This document shows, one piece after another, positions 25,058 to 35,500 of a stretch of 64,000 nt of DNA (position 1 is the stretch's first letter; every line of letters begins with the position of its first letter). The notes under the pieces were generated by a model, which saw nothing but the letters and a program-made list of their open reading frames with translations, had not been told where the DNA came from and did not search any database. The translations under genes and the position numbers were made by a program. Source of the stretch: Planctomycetota bacterium (GTDB lineage: Bacteria > Planctomycetota > UBA8742 > UBA2392). The DNA lies in assembly GCA_003576915.1 (NCBI GenBank), contig QEVF01000001.1, positions 62,001 to 126,000 on the forward strand, read 5' to 3'.

Positions 25058-26074
25058 CTATCGTGCCAAGCCGAAGTTCTCGGCTGCAAACAGCTCTGCG
25101 TCGGTGCGGCGCACATTGCGCAGGTTCGCACCGGAAAAATCGCACTCGCTTTCCAGCGTCGCGTGCAAGTTGGCGAAGGTCAGGTCAGCGCCGGTAAACC
25201 GCGTCTTTTCAAAGCGGGCATAGGCAAACTCGCCAAAAGCCAGCTTGGCCTTCACGAACTGGGCCTGGGCGGCAATGCACTTCTGAAAGAAGGAACGCTC
25301 GCAATCGGCGCCGACGAAGCTGGCTTTGGAAAGATTGGCCTCCATGAAAACGGCCATGGGCATGCTGGCCTCGGAAAAACTCGCGCCGGTCAGGTCCGCC
25401 TTGTGGAAGTTCGGCGCCTTACCCTTTGCCTGCGTAAACAGCGTGCTCTTCAGATTCGCACCTGTGAAGTCGGCGCCGCGAATGCTGGCGCCTGCAAAGC
25501 GCGCCCCCTCCAGGTTGCTTTCGGCCAGGTCGCAGTTCTCCAGATTGCACGAAGAGAAGTCCGCGCCGGGAAGACTCAGCCCGCGCAGGCTGCACAGTTC
25601 GAATCCGGCGCCCGCCACCGTCGCGCCGGCCAGGGTCGGGCCCTCAAACAGGCAGCCCTTGAACTGGCCGCCCGAAAGATCGGCGCGCTGGAGCGCGCAC
25701 GACAGGAACAACACATTGGTGGCCGTCACTTTCACCAGACGGGCCTGCTGCAAGTTCGTGCCGTAGAACTGCGTTGAACCCATCTGGGCAGACTCGAAGT
25801 CCGCCCCCTCGCATTGGGCGCCCGAAAAGTCCGCACGCGCCAGTTCCGACCCGCAAAAGCGAGCCGCCTTCAGGCTCGCCTGGCCCAGATTCGCGCCCTC
25901 CAGCCTGGCGCGGCTGAAGTCCACGCCGTCCAGCACCAGGGCAGCGAGCATGGCCCCTGCCAGGTCCTGACCCGCCAGGGAGCGTCCGGCTGGTACCACA
26001 CCCGGCGGCAGCCTGCCCTCGCGGGCAAGCCGCGCAAACTCGGCAGGCAGCAACTGTGTGGCGGCGTCAGACAA
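25058..26074 (-). CDS. Pentapeptide-repeat protein of the T6SS cassette
   Basis: The product is 338 residues. No ATG fits; the best start is TTG at 26074, 7 nt after AGAGGA and overlapping the previous gene by 8 nt (TTGTCTGA). After ~50 residues (starting SDAATQLLPAEFARLAREG) nearly the whole chain is A(D/N)LXX/F repeats forming a right-handed quadrilateral beta-helix, for example ANLGQASLKAARF, ADLTGASFSEASM. It is not a fluoroquinolone-resistance gene by context: it is nested between T6SS genes, and its N-terminus resembles the linker preceding the repeats in the upstream DUF2169 fusion. Likely a structural or adaptor protein at the spike tip. Confidence 0.8.
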   Translation of the reverse strand: MSDAATQLLPAEFARLAREGRLPPGVVPAGRSLAGQDLAGAMLAALVLDGVDFSRARLEGANLGQASLKAARFCGSELARADFSGAQCEGADFESAQMGSTQFYGTNLQQARLVKVTATNVLFLSCALQRADLSGGQFKGCLFEGPTLAGATVAGAGFELCSLRGLSLPGADFSSCNLENCDLAESNLEGARFAGASIRGADFTGANLKSTLFTQAKGKAPNFHKADLTGASFSEASMPMAVFMEANLSKASFVGADCERSFFQKCIAAQAQFVKAKLAFGEFAYARFEKTRFTGADLTFANLHATLESECDFSGANLRNVRRTDAELFAAENFGLAR

Positions 26075-28226
26075 GCTTGGTCCTCTTGATATTGGCACCT
26101 TCGAAGGCCTGGGCTCCGGAACCGGTGGCGTCGAGGAACTCCGCTTCAAACAGGTTGGCTCCCCGGAAGTCGGCATCGGCCAGGCTTGCCCCTTCGAATG
26201 AAGCTTTGAGCAGGTTCGCCTTGGCGAACCGCGCACCTCGCAGGCTGGCCCGATCGAAGCTGGCGTGCGGCGCGTGAATCTGGGCCATGTTCACCCCGGC
26301 CAACTGTGTGTCGGACAGCAGCGCGCCCTCCAGGTTCGCCCCGGCGAGGTCCGCCCCCTCAAGCTTTGAGCCCTGAAACGCCGCCCGCGGCGCGCTGACC
26401 CCCGTGAGCTTGGCCCGGGAGAAGTCGGCGCCACGACCGGCCTTGAGGCCCGTGCAGTCCGCATCGACAAAGTTGGCTTCCTGAACCGACGCCAGTTCGA
26501 AGGATGCGCCCTGAAGCAAGGCCGACATGAAATCGGCGCGCGGCAGCCGTGCGCCATCGAACATGGCACCCTGCAGCGTCGCGGCAATGAAGCCCGCGCG
26601 CTCGAGGTCTGCCTCCATGAACTTCGCGCCGGCCGCGCTTGCACCCGCAAAGTTGACCTTGCGCCCCCGGGCCAGCGTGAAGTCAGCACCGGAAAGATCG
26701 GCCCCGCTGAAGTCCGCGCCGGCGAGTTCGGAGTGAACCAAGTCGGCATTGGGCAGCCGCGCCATGGAAAGATTGGCCCCGCTGAAATCAGCGTCGGCGG
26801 CCACTACGGCCGCGAGATCGGCGCCTGTCAGGTCGGACTTGTTTAGCTTCGCGTGCGACAGCACGGCGTTGGCGAGCCTGGCCCCCGCGAGCTTCAACCC
26901 GGAGAGGTCCAGCCCGGAGAGGTCCGCGCCGCGCAGATCCTGGCCCGCTGCCACGGCCTTCACGACAGACTCCCGCGTCCAGCCGCGGGCTGCCGGGGCC
27001 ACGCCCGCGCCCTCCAACGCGGCCGCCAGGAACTGAAGCGACTGCGTCAGGCCTGCGCTCAACTTGCCTTCGCGCACCGCGGCATCCGCTGCCGCTTTGA
27101 GCGCGACCACCTGCGAGGTCGCGGGCGCCTGCGCGGCAAGCGACCGCGGTCCGGGCCTTTCAGCCGGCACGACCTCCGTTGGTTCCTCGAACAGTGCTTC
27201 GTAGTGGGAGGCCGGGACCGGGGGGCGGTCGAGGGCCTCAGTTACGACGGCTACGCCGGTCACCTCACTCATACGCTTGGAGGAAATGGGAACGATGCCG
27301 CGCCAGAGCAGTGTCACGCGCAGCTCATTCATGTCGATATGGATGGTGTCGAGTTGCAGAAGGGCCTCGCGCACCCGGCCTTCAGAGCCCGATAGTTCGC
27401 GCACGAAGAAGCGCGGCCGGGTACCGGGCAGCCTTGACTCAAAGCTGGCAATCGTGGGATGAAGCTGCCTCATGCGCAGCGGTTCGTCGCCGCGCGGAAA
27501 CTCCTTGAGGCGTTGATCCTGCGGGGCGCTGTTGAAAAAGGTCCAGTCGAAATCGTCCGGAAAGAAGGGCCAGTTCTGCTTGAGCCACTTGCGATCATAG
27601 GTTCCGGCCTTTCCAGCGCGGCTGGCCTGGGGCGCCGGCAGGGGACCAAAGCCCGCCGGAGTTGGCCGCGAGGAGGGTACGGTTATGGGCGATGCCGGGT
27701 CTTCAATGTTGGGCAGGGGATGGCGGCCGGCCACCAGGTCCTTTTCGACAGGCACAAAGCCGCGCCCGAAGGGGTTGACGGGGTGCCCGGCGCCGCCAAA
27801 GGCGCGCTCGTAGCTCAAGGGCATAGCCATGAAAGGCTCCGGCTCGCTGAGGCGGGCGCCAAGCAGGCCGGGCTGCCAGTGGCGGTCGCCGACAATCATC
27901 AGGGCCTTTTCAAAGCGTCCCACGGCAAAGGTCACGCGTTCCACCGTGGCCGGCTTGCCTCCGCGGGCGTGGCAGGTGCCGCGCAGGAGCAGGTCACAGG
28001 CGGGTTTGAACAGTGCAAAATCGCCGGGATAGATCAGGGCCCTTGCCGGGTCGTCACCCTCATGCAGGTCTGCGCACAGCGAAGGCTGTTCTTTCAATGG
28101 CTCGGCCGTACCCCCATGCTTGAGCGCGTAGGTGCCCTTGACGATGCAGGTTGCGGTCAGGCGATGCGGCGGCACTCTCCCCACACACCACCCGATGGAC
28201 AGCCCGCTCAGATTGATCACGCGCAT
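26067..28226 (-). CDS. DUF2169-pentapeptide-repeat fusion, T6SS adaptor
   Basis: The product is 719 residues. The ATG at 28226 (AGGA about 10 nt upstream) is the right start; a longer in-frame extension reads through the previous gene. Residues 1-~350 are the DUF2169 domain: VINLSGLSIGW, ATCIVKGTYAL, SLCADLHEGDDP, AMPLSYERAFGG, NPFGRGFVP, PAGFGPLP and NWPFFPDDFDWTFFNSAPQDQR. A linker (350-440) leads to about 55 pentapeptide repeats (A-D/N-L-S/T-G). DUF2169 proteins act as chaperones or adaptors that load PAAR-like effectors onto VgrG. The fusion to a long beta-helix suggests a rigid spacer. It overlaps the next gene by 8 nt and starts 10 nt after the previous stop. Confidence 0.9.
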   Translation of the reverse strand: MRVINLSGLSIGWCVGRVPPHRLTATCIVKGTYALKHGGTAEPLKEQPSLCADLHEGDDPARALIYPGDFALFKPACDLLLRGTCHARGGKPATVERVTFAVGRFEKALMIVGDRHWQPGLLGARLSEPEPFMAMPLSYERAFGGAGHPVNPFGRGFVPVEKDLVAGRHPLPNIEDPASPITVPSSRPTPAGFGPLPAPQASRAGKAGTYDRKWLKQNWPFFPDDFDWTFFNSAPQDQRLKEFPRGDEPLRMRQLHPTIASFESRLPGTRPRFFVRELSGSEGRVREALLQLDTIHIDMNELRVTLLWRGIVPISSKRMSEVTGVAVVTEALDRPPVPASHYEALFEEPTEVVPAERPGPRSLAAQAPATSQVVALKAAADAAVREGKLSAGLTQSLQFLAAALEGAGVAPAARGWTRESVVKAVAAGQDLRGADLSGLDLSGLKLAGARLANAVLSHAKLNKSDLTGADLAAVVAADADFSGANLSMARLPNADLVHSELAGADFSGADLSGADFTLARGRKVNFAGASAAGAKFMEADLERAGFIAATLQGAMFDGARLPRADFMSALLQGASFELASVQEANFVDADCTGLKAGRGADFSRAKLTGVSAPRAAFQGSKLEGADLAGANLEGALLSDTQLAGVNMAQIHAPHASFDRASLRGARFAKANLLKASFEGASLADADFRGANLFEAEFLDATGSGAQAFEGANIKRTKLV

Positions 28227-28236
28227 GGTGCAATTC

Positions 28237-29046
28237 CTAGGCGGGCGACTTGAGCAGGGCCAAGAGTTGGTCAATGGATGCGCGATCGACGCCGGCATCC
28301 ATGAGCTGCTTTTCCAGTTGCGGTAGATTCGAGCGGACCTGCTGCTCGGCCTGCTCCAGCTCCGCGAGGATATCCTGCTGCGACTTGGCGCCTTGGGCCA
28401 AGGGCTGCTGTGGCGAGTGTTCCGGGCTGGCGCCTGCCTCGGGGGGAGGCTGGTCGGCCCTGGCCTCTCCGAGTTTGGCAAGCTCGGGCATGACCTTCCC
28501 GGGGTCGATGTCCGCGGCCTTCAACAGTTTTTCGACCTCGACCCGCATTTCCTGCTCCGCCCTGGCGACGACTTCCATGGCCTTTTCCGTGCTGGACATG
28601 GGCGTCTGGTGCGGCGCCTGCGAAGGAACGGCGATGTCCTCAAGCTCCTTGCGCAGCAGGGACACCTGCTCGGGCGTGAGCGCGCCCGCGGACATCAGCT
28701 TCTCGAACTCCTTCATGGCCGCGTCCGTCGCCTCCTTGATGGCGCCCAGCATGGCAGCGATCTGCGGCTGTGCCTGGGAGCCGGTCTGGGGCTGGGTGGC
28801 CTGGAGCAGCCAAGCCTTGAGCACGGGAAAGGCGTAAACCAGCGATTGCAGGGTCTCGCGCACGCTGTGGGCCGCCGGCTCCCCGATGCAGCGCGCCACG
28901 CCCGCGTAGCCACGCCCGGTGGCCTGGGCGCCCTCAAGCTCCGCGATCAACGCCAACAGGTCAGCCCCCAGGGGCAGCAGCTCGCGCTGCAACGGAATCA
29001 TCGATTCGATGATGGATGCCAGCTGCTTTTCGTCGAGGATTCTCAT
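28237..29046 (-). CDS. Helical T6SS-cassette protein of unknown family
   Basis: The product is 269 residues, almost entirely predicted alpha-helical and coiled-coil, with Gln/Glu/Ala-rich stretches and no signal peptide or transmembrane helix. Start MRILDEKQLASIIESM at ATG 29046; the end DAGVDRASIDQLLALLKSPA is a helical hairpin. No motif is recognised. Its position 47 nt after vgrG and 10 nt before the DUF2169 gene places it in the cassette; a role as cargo chaperone or spacer is plausible but not shown. Confidence 0.8.
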   Translation of the reverse strand: MRILDEKQLASIIESMIPLQRELLPLGADLLALIAELEGAQATGRGYAGVARCIGEPAAHSVRETLQSLVYAFPVLKAWLLQATQPQTGSQAQPQIAAMLGAIKEATDAAMKEFEKLMSAGALTPEQVSLLRKELEDIAVPSQAPHQTPMSSTEKAMEVVARAEQEMRVEVEKLLKAADIDPGKVMPELAKLGEARADQPPPEAGASPEHSPQQPLAQGAKSQQDILAELEQAEQQVRSNLPQLEKQLMDAGVDRASIDQLLALLKSPA

Positions 29047-29093
29047 GGTCCGCCCTGTGCTTCACACGCTTGGCTGAGTCTCTGGGAAGGCGA

Positions 29094-32000
29094 CTAGCCG
29101 AAATTGGGCGACGGGTTCAGGCTCATGCCCAGCATCGCGGCGCGCCGTTTGCGCAGTGCCTCCACCAGTGTGTTGTGGGTCTGCAGCGCGACAGCCTCAT
29201 CCACCGTGGTAAGCGGGGGTGGAGTGGCTGGCGCCGCGGCGGCCGGCAGTGGCACGTCGATGACCGGAATGGGCGGCATGGGCACCAGCGGGTTGGGATT
29301 GCCCACGGCCTTTCCCACCCCGGCGATGTTCACGCTTGGCGCATCCACCTTGGCCGATGTGGCCGCGAGCATTTCAACGTCCATGCCGCGGGCGGAAACT
29401 TTCTGGCCCTTGATCATCACGCCGGCCTTGCCGTCGATTTCAACCTTGCCTGCTGCGCACAGCTTCAGGTCACCGGCGGCCTGCACGCTGATGGTGTTGT
29501 TCTTGATGGAGATGAAGCTGCCTCCCACCTTGATCTCGACGGAGCCGTTGGTGCTCTGCAGCCTCGCCTTGCCGTCTTTGCCCAGGAAGAGCTCGGTGGC
29601 GCCGTCGTCAGACGAAAGATGGATGTCGCCGCCGTAGGCGATGAAATCGTCCTTGCCCAGTGTCAGATGGTGGCGCTTGCCCGACTTCGCGTTGATCAGC
29701 GCGATTTCGTCGTCGTTCATCTCCAACTTGGTGATCCAGTTCTTGGACACCATACGCACTTTGTCCTCGCCGACCTCCAGCCCGCCGCCCTTGGCAGTGA
29801 TGGAGGCGGCTTCCGAGGCCTGGATATCGACCGATTTCTCCGCCACCAGGTCGATGTTGTTGCCCGCGTGCAGGTCAATGGCACCAAGTTCGGTGGCGAT
29901 GAGAATGTGCTCGCCCTCGCGCACGGCCTCAATGATGGAGCCCTTGGGCGCGCGCTGGATGCGCACGCCGTAGCACAGCAGGCTGGCGCTGGGGTCCACC
30001 GCAAAGAAGCCGGCAATGGCACCCGCAATCGTGGCCGGCAGGGCCGCCAGCTTGGCCAGAATCGCGGCTACCTTTCCCGCCTCGTTGGCAGTGCCCCCCG
30101 AGACGCGGCCGAGCTTCAGCATCATGCGCTCGCGCGTGGCGGGGAAATACTTGGTCTCCACCACCTTCTTCATGGCTTCCTTCACGTACTTGTCCGTGAT
30201 GGCCTTGCGCGCAATGAAAAAGGCAATTGCCTTGACGCCCATGACGGCGCTTTCGATGGCGGACGACGCCCCGGCGTCCTCCATACCTATGCGCGCCCAG
30301 TCATCCGTGTGGATGAAGGCCAGCTTGATGGCGCGGATCGTGTTCAGAATCAGCGGGTATCCCGCGATCAGCGAATACTTCTCGCTGGCGCCGATCTTGC
30401 ATTCATAGGCATCGGCGCCCCAACTGTAAAAGCCTGTCGTGGTCACGATGTCGCCGGACATGGTCGTGACGTTGGCGCTCAGCACCTCGCTGGTGACCGC
30501 CGCGCTCTCGGAAGGATTGCCGTTTATTTCGGCCAGTTCGTGCAGGCCGAAGTTGGTCATCTTCATGCGCGAGCGGGAGTTGCCCGCGCGGATATCGACC
30601 GCGCGCGAGTACTTGCTGTCGCTGAGGATGACCTTGTTGTTGCCTTGCGTGACTATGGCGTTTGCCGACTGCCGGCGCTCGTAGCTCACACTGGTGGGAT
30701 CGGTGTTGCGGTTGGGCAGAGCGCCTGCAATCACCGGCCGGTCCGGATTGCCGTTGACGTGCGTCAGGATCACTTCCGTGGCGGCGTGCAGGGGGAAATG
30801 AATGCCCATGGGCTGGCCCTTGTATCCGCCGGCGTAGGGCTGCGCCTGCCGCACGGGGGCCGAGGCCTCTCCATTCTCGCGGGCTTCGCGGTCAAAGCTG
30901 AGTTGCACCTTGTAGTTGCCGTCTTCGTCGATGTCCGGCTGCATCTCGGCGTCCCATTGGGCAATCTTGCCAAAGGGCGTGCTGATACCGGACTTCCGGC
31001 TCGACTGCACCGTGGCCCGCACCACGCCGCTGACCTTGGGCCAGGGAGTCACGCGCGCCGGCCGGAAGGGCCGGTTTTCCGGGTCGCTGGGGATGGCCAG
31101 CATGGTGTTGCGATAAGTGGCGTGGAAGGAGCTGCCGCTGGCGTCCAGGTTCTGACTGGCAAAGTGCTCAATCTCGGTCACGAAGTAGAAAGTATTGAAA
31201 CTCGAGCGGGCATGATTTCGAACGCCCAGCCTGGTGCCGGCATCCACGCGCACACAGTTGGTGGCAATGCAGAAAACCTTCTCCCGCGCCAGAACCTCCT
31301 GCTTGCGGATGCGGGCCAGGCGCGCGCCGTCCGTCGTCGATGTGTACTGGTTGTCGATTTCTTCCAGCGTGCCGTTGCCGCCCTCAGCCACCTGCTCAGA
31401 ACACACCAGCGAGACCGTGGGATTCTTCCAGTCATATTCGTTGAGCACGATCTCACGCAGGGGCGCCCCCTGGGCCAGGGTGATGCCGCGCACGTGCTCC
31501 TCTGACAGCCAGTCCTCCTCGCCGTAGTCGCGGACGGCGGGCGCGGGCGCCTGCCCCGCGCCCAGCGTCAGCGACGGCCGCAATGCCGCCGGTGTCGCGC
31601 CCGCAGCGTGATGGGTCTCCGCCCCAACCGTCAGTACCAGGCTGTCCGACACAGCTTGATAGGAGATCTCCTTGGCTCGGGCCTCGGCCTGTGAAGCGCC
31701 ATCGCCGCAGAACACAACCACCTCGCGCTCGGCGCCGCCCGCCGCCGCGCTTTCCTGCTCGAAGTAGAAGTAAATGCCCTCATGTTCGAGCCAGCGGCAC
31801 AAGAAGGCGTAGTCGGACTCGTCGTACTGCGTGATGTACTCGCGCGCCGTCGTCGGGATCGTGCCCACGAAACGATAGTCCGCAGAAGCCAGCCCTGCGT
31901 CCGCCATCAGCAATTCAATCACGTCCTGCACGGATTTGCCCAGAAACACGCGGGAACGGCGGCTGCGCGTCAGCTTCCACAGCCGGGGGCGGATCACGAC

Positions 32001-32324
32001 GCGGCAGCGCGGGCGCGACCCGTTGAAGCCGACAATCTCGAAGCTCTCGATGATGCCGTGCGTGGCCCGCTCTTCCTTCTGCCCCGACGCGTTCAGATCG
32101 ACGCGGTAAAGGCGGGCGTCAGCCAGCAGCAAACGGTCAACGTCGATATCGGCGCACTCGAGGGTAAAGGAAGCGCCCTGCTTTTCCTCTACCAGGTCCA
32201 GGTCCAGGTCAAAGCGATAGAGGGCGCTGACAGCCTCGCGCCCGTACATCTTGGTCACACATGCCCGCACCAGGGGGCCGGAGACGGGACCAGCTTCGAA
32301 TCGGATGTAGGCTTGAGTTGGCAT
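29094..32324 (-). CDS. vgrG: VgrG/TssI type VI secretion spike protein with inserted helical segment
   Basis: The product is 1076 residues, larger than a minimal VgrG (~600-700). Residues 1-~400 are the gp27-like base (GREAVSALYRFDLDLDL, YITQYDESDYAFLCRWLEHEGIYFYFEQ), ~425-520 the gp5-like OB fold (TPFGKIAQWDAEMQPDIDEDG; GIHFPLHAATEVILTHVNGNPDRPVI), and ~845-1005 the beta-helical needle of the DUF2345-like type (KDDFIAYGGDIHLSSDDGA, SVEIKVGGSFISIKNNTISV). Between them, residues ~640-785, lies an unusual helical and partly hydrophobic insertion (AAILAKLAALPATIAGAIAG). The tail is Pro-rich (VPMPPIPVIDVPLPAAAAP) and then charged. The gene leads the minus-strand cassette of spike accessory genes. 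Confidence 0.93.
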   Translation of the reverse strand: MPTQAYIRFEAGPVSGPLVRACVTKMYGREAVSALYRFDLDLDLVEEKQGASFTLECADIDVDRLLLADARLYRVDLNASGQKEERATHGIIESFEIVGFNGSRPRCRVVIRPRLWKLTRSRRSRVFLGKSVQDVIELLMADAGLASADYRFVGTIPTTAREYITQYDESDYAFLCRWLEHEGIYFYFEQESAAAGGAEREVVVFCGDGASQAEARAKEISYQAVSDSLVLTVGAETHHAAGATPAALRPSLTLGAGQAPAPAVRDYGEEDWLSEEHVRGITLAQGAPLREIVLNEYDWKNPTVSLVCSEQVAEGGNGTLEEIDNQYTSTTDGARLARIRKQEVLAREKVFCIATNCVRVDAGTRLGVRNHARSSFNTFYFVTEIEHFASQNLDASGSSFHATYRNTMLAIPSDPENRPFRPARVTPWPKVSGVVRATVQSSRKSGISTPFGKIAQWDAEMQPDIDEDGNYKVQLSFDREARENGEASAPVRQAQPYAGGYKGQPMGIHFPLHAATEVILTHVNGNPDRPVIAGALPNRNTDPTSVSYERRQSANAIVTQGNNKVILSDSKYSRAVDIRAGNSRSRMKMTNFGLHELAEINGNPSESAAVTSEVLSANVTTMSGDIVTTTGFYSWGADAYECKIGASEKYSLIAGYPLILNTIRAIKLAFIHTDDWARIGMEDAGASSAIESAVMGVKAIAFFIARKAITDKYVKEAMKKVVETKYFPATRERMMLKLGRVSGGTANEAGKVAAILAKLAALPATIAGAIAGFFAVDPSASLLCYGVRIQRAPKGSIIEAVREGEHILIATELGAIDLHAGNNIDLVAEKSVDIQASEAASITAKGGGLEVGEDKVRMVSKNWITKLEMNDDEIALINAKSGKRHHLTLGKDDFIAYGGDIHLSSDDGATELFLGKDGKARLQSTNGSVEIKVGGSFISIKNNTISVQAAGDLKLCAAGKVEIDGKAGVMIKGQKVSARGMDVEMLAATSAKVDAPSVNIAGVGKAVGNPNPLVPMPPIPVIDVPLPAAAAPATPPPLTTVDEAVALQTHNTLVEALRKRRAAMLGMSLNPSPNFG

Positions 32325-32482
32325 TGGCGCATTCCAGAACGAGCGAGTGTGTTCACAACACGGCCCTGGGCCGCCCGCCCAGACAGGACTTCCGACCGGT
32401 TCCAGCCTGGCTTCAGTCGGCGCGTGTAGCTTTTAACCCTTGGGGTGTCCGAAGTGAAGTAAAGAGGTCTCAGTGTGTCTTG

Positions 32483-32515
32483 TTTTGTGGCCGCCAGTGC
32501 TAACATGCGCCCGGT
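32483..32515 (+). promoter_or_regulatory. Possible promoter of the kinase gene
   Basis: GTCTTG followed after about 18 nt by TGCTAACAT (extended -10) lies 30-50 nt upstream of the start at 32536, in the 211-bp gap between divergent vgrG and the kinase gene. An AGGAA ribosome binding site precedes the ATG. Confidence 0.3.
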
Positions 32516-32535
32516 TTGCAGGAACCCGCGGCCCC

Positions 32536-35500
32536 ATGCTTGACGAGCGCCAGAGAAAACTAGCTGCGGCCATTTTGGCCGTGCGGGAGGGCCGCCTGAA
32601 CGCGGCAGACGCCGCCGCACTGGTGAAGGATCCCGGCAAGCGGGCTTCAGACATCCTGGCGGGGTCAGGCGCAGCACTGTTGTCCGACCCCCAGCGGGTC
32701 ATGGCCGCACTGTCGGATGCGGGCGTGAGCGAGGAAGAGACGCGCCTCATCGGAAATGGCGACGACGGCAAACTCGACCAGGTCGTTCGCAAGACGCTGT
32801 ATAACGTCGCGCCCACGATGCCGCCGACGGAGGGATCGACGGAGCGGCCATCAACCACGAGATTGAGGCGCCCCTCCCGCATCCTCGACAACCAGCGCTA
32901 CACGATAAAGCGCGAGTTCGCGCGGGGCGGCCAGGGCCGCATCATGATCGCTCGTGACAACATCGTGGGCCGGGAGGTTGCGCTCAAAGAACTGCTGCCG
33001 GAACTGCAGGAAACGGCCGAAAGCGGCACGCCCGCCACGGCGGGGGTGGACACCATCGGCGTCGTGGAACGGTTCCTGCGCGAAGCGAAGGTCACGGGAC
33101 AACTGGAGCACCCCAACGTGGTGCCCGTGTACGAGATCGGGCGGCGCGAGAACGGAAGCCTCTACTACACGATGAAGTTTGTGCGCGGCCAGACCATGGC
33201 AGAGCGCCTTCGCGACATCGACCGCCTGTCCCAGCTCACGCGCGACAAGCGCCTGGCTCTGCGCCTGAAGCTGCTGGAGGCCTTTCAGGGCATCTGCAAC
33301 GCCGTCGCTTTTGCCCACTCGCGTGGGGTGATACACCGGGATCTCAAACCCCAGAACATCATGGTGGGAGATTTCGGCGAAACCGTGCTGCTGGACTGGG
33401 GACTCGCCCGCGTGAAGGGGCAGGACGACAAGATCGGCAAACAGTTGACTCTGCTGGCGACCAACATGCTGTCGGAGTCGCTGATGCGGCAGAACGCCGA
33501 TGGCCTCACGGTCGATGGCACGGTGTTCGGCACCCCCCATTACATGCCGCCAGAGCAGGCCCGGGCCGACCTGAAGGAAATCGACGAGCAGAGCGACGTC
33601 TATTCCCTCGGCGCCATCCTCTACGAGATTCTCACGGGCGCACCGCCCTACGATGGCCCCACGGCCGGTGCGGTGCTGCAGCAGGTCATGGCGGGCCCGC
33701 CGCGCAAAATCAAGGAGCGTGAGCCCCTCGCGCCGCCGGAGCTGGTGGCGTTGTGCGAGTATGCCATGGCGCACGACAAAAGCCGCCGCATGAAGACGGC
33801 GCTCCAACTCGCCCAGGAAGTGCAGACCTACCGTGACGGCGGCAAGCTCAGCGTGTACCGCTACGGCGCCTACGAGCAGGCGCGGCGCGTGATTGCCAAG
33901 AACCGGGGCGCCTTTCTGGCCGGTGCCCTCAGTTTCTGGATGCTGCTGGGCGGCGCGCTGCTTTTCTTTGTCTGGATCGTGGACCAGAAGCGCTCCGCCG
34001 AAGAACTGCAGACCGCGGCTGAATCCGACCGCGACAAGACCTCGCGGGCGCTGGCAGATGCCCAGGCGGCACGGAAGGCGCAGGAAGACCTCAAGAGGCG
34101 GCTCGCCGAAGAGGCGCGCCAGCGCCTGGCCGAGCGCGAAGGCGAAATCCGCGCCCTTCAGGAGACCCTCGCCGGGATGCGCATCGAGCCCTTGATGCGC
34201 GACATTGCCGGCCGCGTGAGCCAGTATGAGGACCTGGAGGCGCAGGGCCGCGCCCTCGACCTCACCCCGGGCGAACGCAGCAGCAACAACAACCTGCTGA
34301 TGTCGGTCATGGGCTACGTGACGGCCCAGGAAAGCCTCATCAGCCTGGTAAGCGCCGAGAGCGAGGATGTGCCCCAGGCCATGGACCCCCGCGAAGTTGA
34401 GCAGCAGCGTCAGCGGCTGGCCCAGAGCCGCCTGCTGGCGGCGAGGCTGGCGGCCTACAACAGTGACTTCGCCCAGGCAGAGTTGCTTCTGGCCGGCACT
34501 GAGGCCGGCGAGTCCACCCTGAAGCTGGCGCGCGAGTGGCTTGACCGCACCCGGGCTGCCACGCTGCGCTTCCAGCGCCAGGCCATTATCGACGCGCTGT
34601 CCGACGCCCGCGCGGGATTCGACCGCACCAGCCGCGCTGCCACGTCCACCCTGCCCCAGTATGTTGAGCGACTCTGCTTCTTTCGCTCCAGCCAGACCAT
34701 CTCACTGCTTGACGAAGCCCTCAAGGCGCTGGCTGCCAGGGTGCGGCAGGGCGAGCGTTCATTCACCGCAGGCGACTTTGATACCGTGGCCCTATGCTGT
34801 TCCCTGCTGGCCGCCCTGCAGATGCCGCTGGAGACCGTGGATCCCTTGCAGGAGTTTCTGGCCGCGCAGCCGCCCCAGGGCATGGCCGTGCTGGTCGCCC
34901 GCGCCCTGTGTGAACTCAAGACGGCTCAGGCCTTCGGTGCGGTGGCTTCGCTGGCCCGGGGGTCCGACGACGGCCTGTGGGCCCGCATTCAGGCGTCCTT
35001 CGCGGCCATGCCCATGCCCTCGGCCCTCGCGGGTGCCGCCGCGGCTGACGACCTTGCGCTGCGCGCCCTCGCTCAGTGGGCGCGGGGCAGGTTCGCAGAA
35101 GCCGAGCAGGACTGCACGTCGGCGCTGAAGCTCGAGCCGTCGGACCCCTGGCTGCATCGATTGAGAGGCCGGGCTCGAGCCTCCCTTGGCCGGATCAAGG
35201 AAGCCATGGAAGACTTCAGCCGCGCCATGACGCTGGACCCTGTGGACGCGCGGGCCTGCATTGAGCGGGCCAAGCTGCACGCGGCCTCCGGCAACTTCGG
35301 CCAGGCCCTGGCTGACTTCGGCCAGGCTCTATCGCGCGACCAGCAGAGCGTGTCGGCCCTGCTGGAGCGAGGCCGGGCCCGCACGGCACAATATGATTAC
35401 CTGGGCGCTCAGGCCGATTTCGCCCGGGCTGCCCTGCTGGCCCCCCATCGACCGGACGTTCTCGTCGCGCTGGGCCGCTGCCGTGAAAACCTCTTCAAAT

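Noticed and set aside
25058..26236. ATG start at 26236 for the pentapeptide protein
   Set aside because: It would overlap the upstream gene by 170 nt in another frame; TTG 26074 has AGAGGA 7 nt upstream and gives only an 8-nt overlap.
25058..28226. Quinolone-resistance Qnr-like pentapeptide genes
   Set aside because: Context and the DUF2169 fusion tie these repeats to type VI secretion; repeat pattern alone does not define Qnr.
29016..31505. 829-codon open frame antisense to vgrG
   Set aside because: Shadow of vgrG; no ribosome binding site, no family match and low-complexity composition.
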